Assembly: GCA_030601605.1 (NCBI GenBank)
Contig: JAUVTI010000125.1
Coordinates: 1 to 5,924, forward strand
DNA length: 5,924 nucleotides
Source: Gemmatimonadales bacterium
GTDB lineage: Bacteria; Gemmatimonadota; Gemmatimonadetes; Gemmatimonadales; GWC2-71-9
Direction of reading: 5' to 3'
In this document: positions 4,792-5,924 of the stretch, one piece after another
Layout of the letters: each line of letters starts with the position of its first letter
Numbering within the stretch: the stretch's first letter is position 1
Notes under the pieces: model-generated
Database searches by the model: none
What the model was told of the DNA's origin: nothing
The model's input: the letters and a program-made list of their open reading frames with translations, nothing else
Translations under genes and position numbers: made by a program

Positions 4792-5924
4792 GCGGTGGCC
4801 TCCAGTACCGCCAGCGTCTCGACGTGACTCGTCTGCGGGAACAGGTCGTAGGCGGTGACGGATCGCATCGAGAGCGCCGGCATCCGCGCAATGTCCCGCG
4901 CGAGAGTGGCCGGATCGCACGAGACGTAGCACAGAAGCGCCCCGGGCTGGGTTTTCGCCCACACGTCCAGCGACTCCGAAACGCTTCTCGCGAGCCCACC
5001 GCGCGGAGGGTTGGCCACCACCGCGTGTGGCATCGGGAGTCGGTGAAGCACGTCCTCCACCCGCCCCGTGATGCGCTGGATCGGCGCATCCACTCCGCTT
5101 TCCGCCTCGCGCGCGCGGGCCCATTCCACGGCCTTGCGGTCCGCATCCACGCTCCAGACGCGCGCCCCTCCCGCGGCCAGAAGCTCACCCGTGTCCCCGA
5201 CGCCGGCGTAAAGGTCCCACACGACCTTGCCGGACAAGTCGCCCAGCGCAGCCACGGCTTCCTTGCGGATGAGCTGCCCGAACCGAGGGTACACCTGCTC
5301 GAAGGCCACCGCCGGAAAGCCCCGCTGCGGACCCGCCACCACGCGGGCGGCCCCTCCCCGCGGCCGCCACCAGACGTGCACCTCGGGATCACCCAGAGCC
5401 CGGGCCAGCGGCGCCGCGTCCCAGGCCCGCTGGTCGCTCGCCTCCACGACGGCGTGCAGGCCGCCGTCCCGGTCCTCGCGCAGCATCAGGCCCACGAGGG
5501 AGCGCGGCAGCAGGGAGCGGTGCTCGCGCAGCCGCTGCCACAGCTGTATCACGCGCTCCCGCGTGATCGGGCAGTCCTCGAGCTCGAACACCACCCCGGG
5601 ATCGTCGAACCGATGCAGCCCAATCCGGCCGCGCGCGGCCGCAAGGGTGATCCGGCTGCGGTAGCGCCAGGGTGACGGGCTCACGACGATCTCCGGATCG
5701 GGCACGTCCAGGCCCCCGATCCTGCGCAGCGCGTCCCCCACGATGCGGCGCTTGGCCTCCAGCTGGGCGGTGGTGTCCAGGTGCTGGAGCTGACAGCCGC
5801 CGCACGCATCGCCCACGTAATGCCCACAGGAGGGCTCCACACGGTCGGGGCCCGCCGCGGACCGGTGGCGCACGCGGGCCCGGGCATAGCGCCGGCGCCG
5901 CTCCACCGCCTCGAGCTCCACGCG
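4788..5924 (-). CDS. RlmD/TrmA-family RNA (uracil-C5) methyltransferase, N-terminus beyond the window
   Basis: 378 residues are visible and the frame is open at the right edge. Numbered from the GTG at 5921, the first 20 residues look like the end of a TRAM domain, so that GTG is not the start and the gene goes on outside. Cys32, Cys40, Cys43 and Cys117 fit the four ligands of the family's 4Fe-4S cluster. FEQVYP (207-212) matches the FxQxN region, DLYAGVGDTGELLA (236-249) is the SAM-binding motif I, NPPRGG (304-309) the family D/N-P-P-R motif, and SCDPATLARD (334-343) holds the catalytic Cys335; HVETLAVLE ends the protein. Enzymes of this family methylate C5 of a uracil in 23S rRNA (RlmD, RlmC) or tRNA (TrmA). 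TRAM plus Fe-S points to RlmD-like, but the target site cannot be read from sequence. The stop overlaps the biotin carrier start. Confidence 0.9.
   Translation of the reverse strand, partial: RVELEAVERRRRYARARVRHRSAAGPDRVEPSCGHYVGDACGGCQLQHLDTTAQLEAKRRIVGDALRRIGGLDVPDPEIVVSPSPWRYRSRITLAAARGRIGLHRFDDPGVVFELEDCPITRERVIQLWQRLREHRSLLPRSLVGLMLREDRDGGLHAVVEASDQRAWDAAPLARALGDPEVHVWWRPRGGAARVVAGPQRGFPAVAFEQVYPRFGQLIRKEAVAALGDLSGKVVWDLYAGVGDTGELLAAGGARVWSVDADRKAVEWARAREAESGVDAPIQRITGRVEDVLHRLPMPHAVVANPPRGGLARSVSESLDVWAKTQPGALLCYVSCDPATLARDIARMPALSMRSVTAYDLFPQTSHVETLAVLEATA
4799..4803 (-). promoter_or_regulatory. Ribosome binding site of the biotin carrier gene
   Basis: GGAGG on the minus strand, inside the last codons of the methyltransferase gene and 7 nt before the GTG at 4791. 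It is the strongest Shine-Dalgarno match in the window and fixes this GTG as the start. Confidence 0.75.

Noticed and set aside
4824..5675. Long open frame of 283 codons on the plus strand
   Set aside because: It is antisense to the RlmD-like gene, whose motifs are clear; the translation is Arg/His/Pro-rich without any family motif, as expected from high-GC shadow frames.
5919..5921. GTG at 5921 as the methyltransferase start
   Set aside because: The frame is open to the window edge and the sequence after it looks like the end of a TRAM domain, so the gene begins outside.
1..5924. Search for mobile elements, CRISPR arrays, tRNA/rRNA genes, defence or biosynthetic genes
   Set aside because: No transposase, terminal repeats, spaced direct repeats or tRNA-like folds were seen; all space is taken by housekeeping genes and short gaps.

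Overview
This is an ordinary, densely packed housekeeping segment of a high-GC bacterial chromosome (about two thirds G+C by eye). Every gene I can support lies on the minus strand, so the biological reading direction runs from the high coordinates to the low ones. The order is: an RlmD/TrmA-type RNA methyltransferase (partial, enters from the right edge), a small stand-alone biotin carboxyl carrier protein, rplM (L13), rpsI (S9), rpsB (S2), tsf (EF-Ts), pyrH (UMP kinase), frr (ribosome recycling factor) and the N-terminal part of cdsA (leaves by the left edge).

The joined order rplM-rpsI-rpsB-tsf-pyrH-frr with a high G+C content, a short (200 aa) EF-Ts and an S2 with a long charged C-terminal tail suggests a non-proteobacterial soil-type lineage. 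I lean towards Gemmatimonadota, with Acidobacteriota or a related phylum as alternatives. This is inference from gene order and protein shape, with no database comparison.

Layout by region. 4788-5924 and 4282-4791 form a tightly coupled pair: the biotin protein starts on a GTG that overlaps the methyltransferase stop by 4 nt and has a good ribosome binding site. A 79-nt gap with an AT-richer patch and a weak hairpin (4203-4281) separates this pair from the ribosomal protein cluster and is the likeliest place for its promoter. rplM and rpsI are 10 nt apart. A 105-nt structured leader precedes rpsB. A 99-nt gap between rpsB and tsf holds a strong GC hairpin followed by four U, which looks like an attenuator. 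tsf/pyrH and pyrH/frr overlap by 1-4 nt, and cdsA follows frr after 17 nt with a perfect 8-bp hairpin across the junction.

The main cluster makes parts of the small and large ribosomal subunits, the factor that recharges EF-Tu, the factor that recycles ribosomes, the enzyme that makes UDP for RNA, DNA and cell wall precursors, and the enzyme that makes CDP-diacylglycerol for phospholipids. It thus ties translation to nucleotide and membrane synthesis. I found no mobile element, CRISPR array, tRNA/rRNA gene or unknown protein-coding gene. The things worth a second look are RNA structures in the gaps, the S2 tail, and a few departures from family consensus. I do not see a novel system here.
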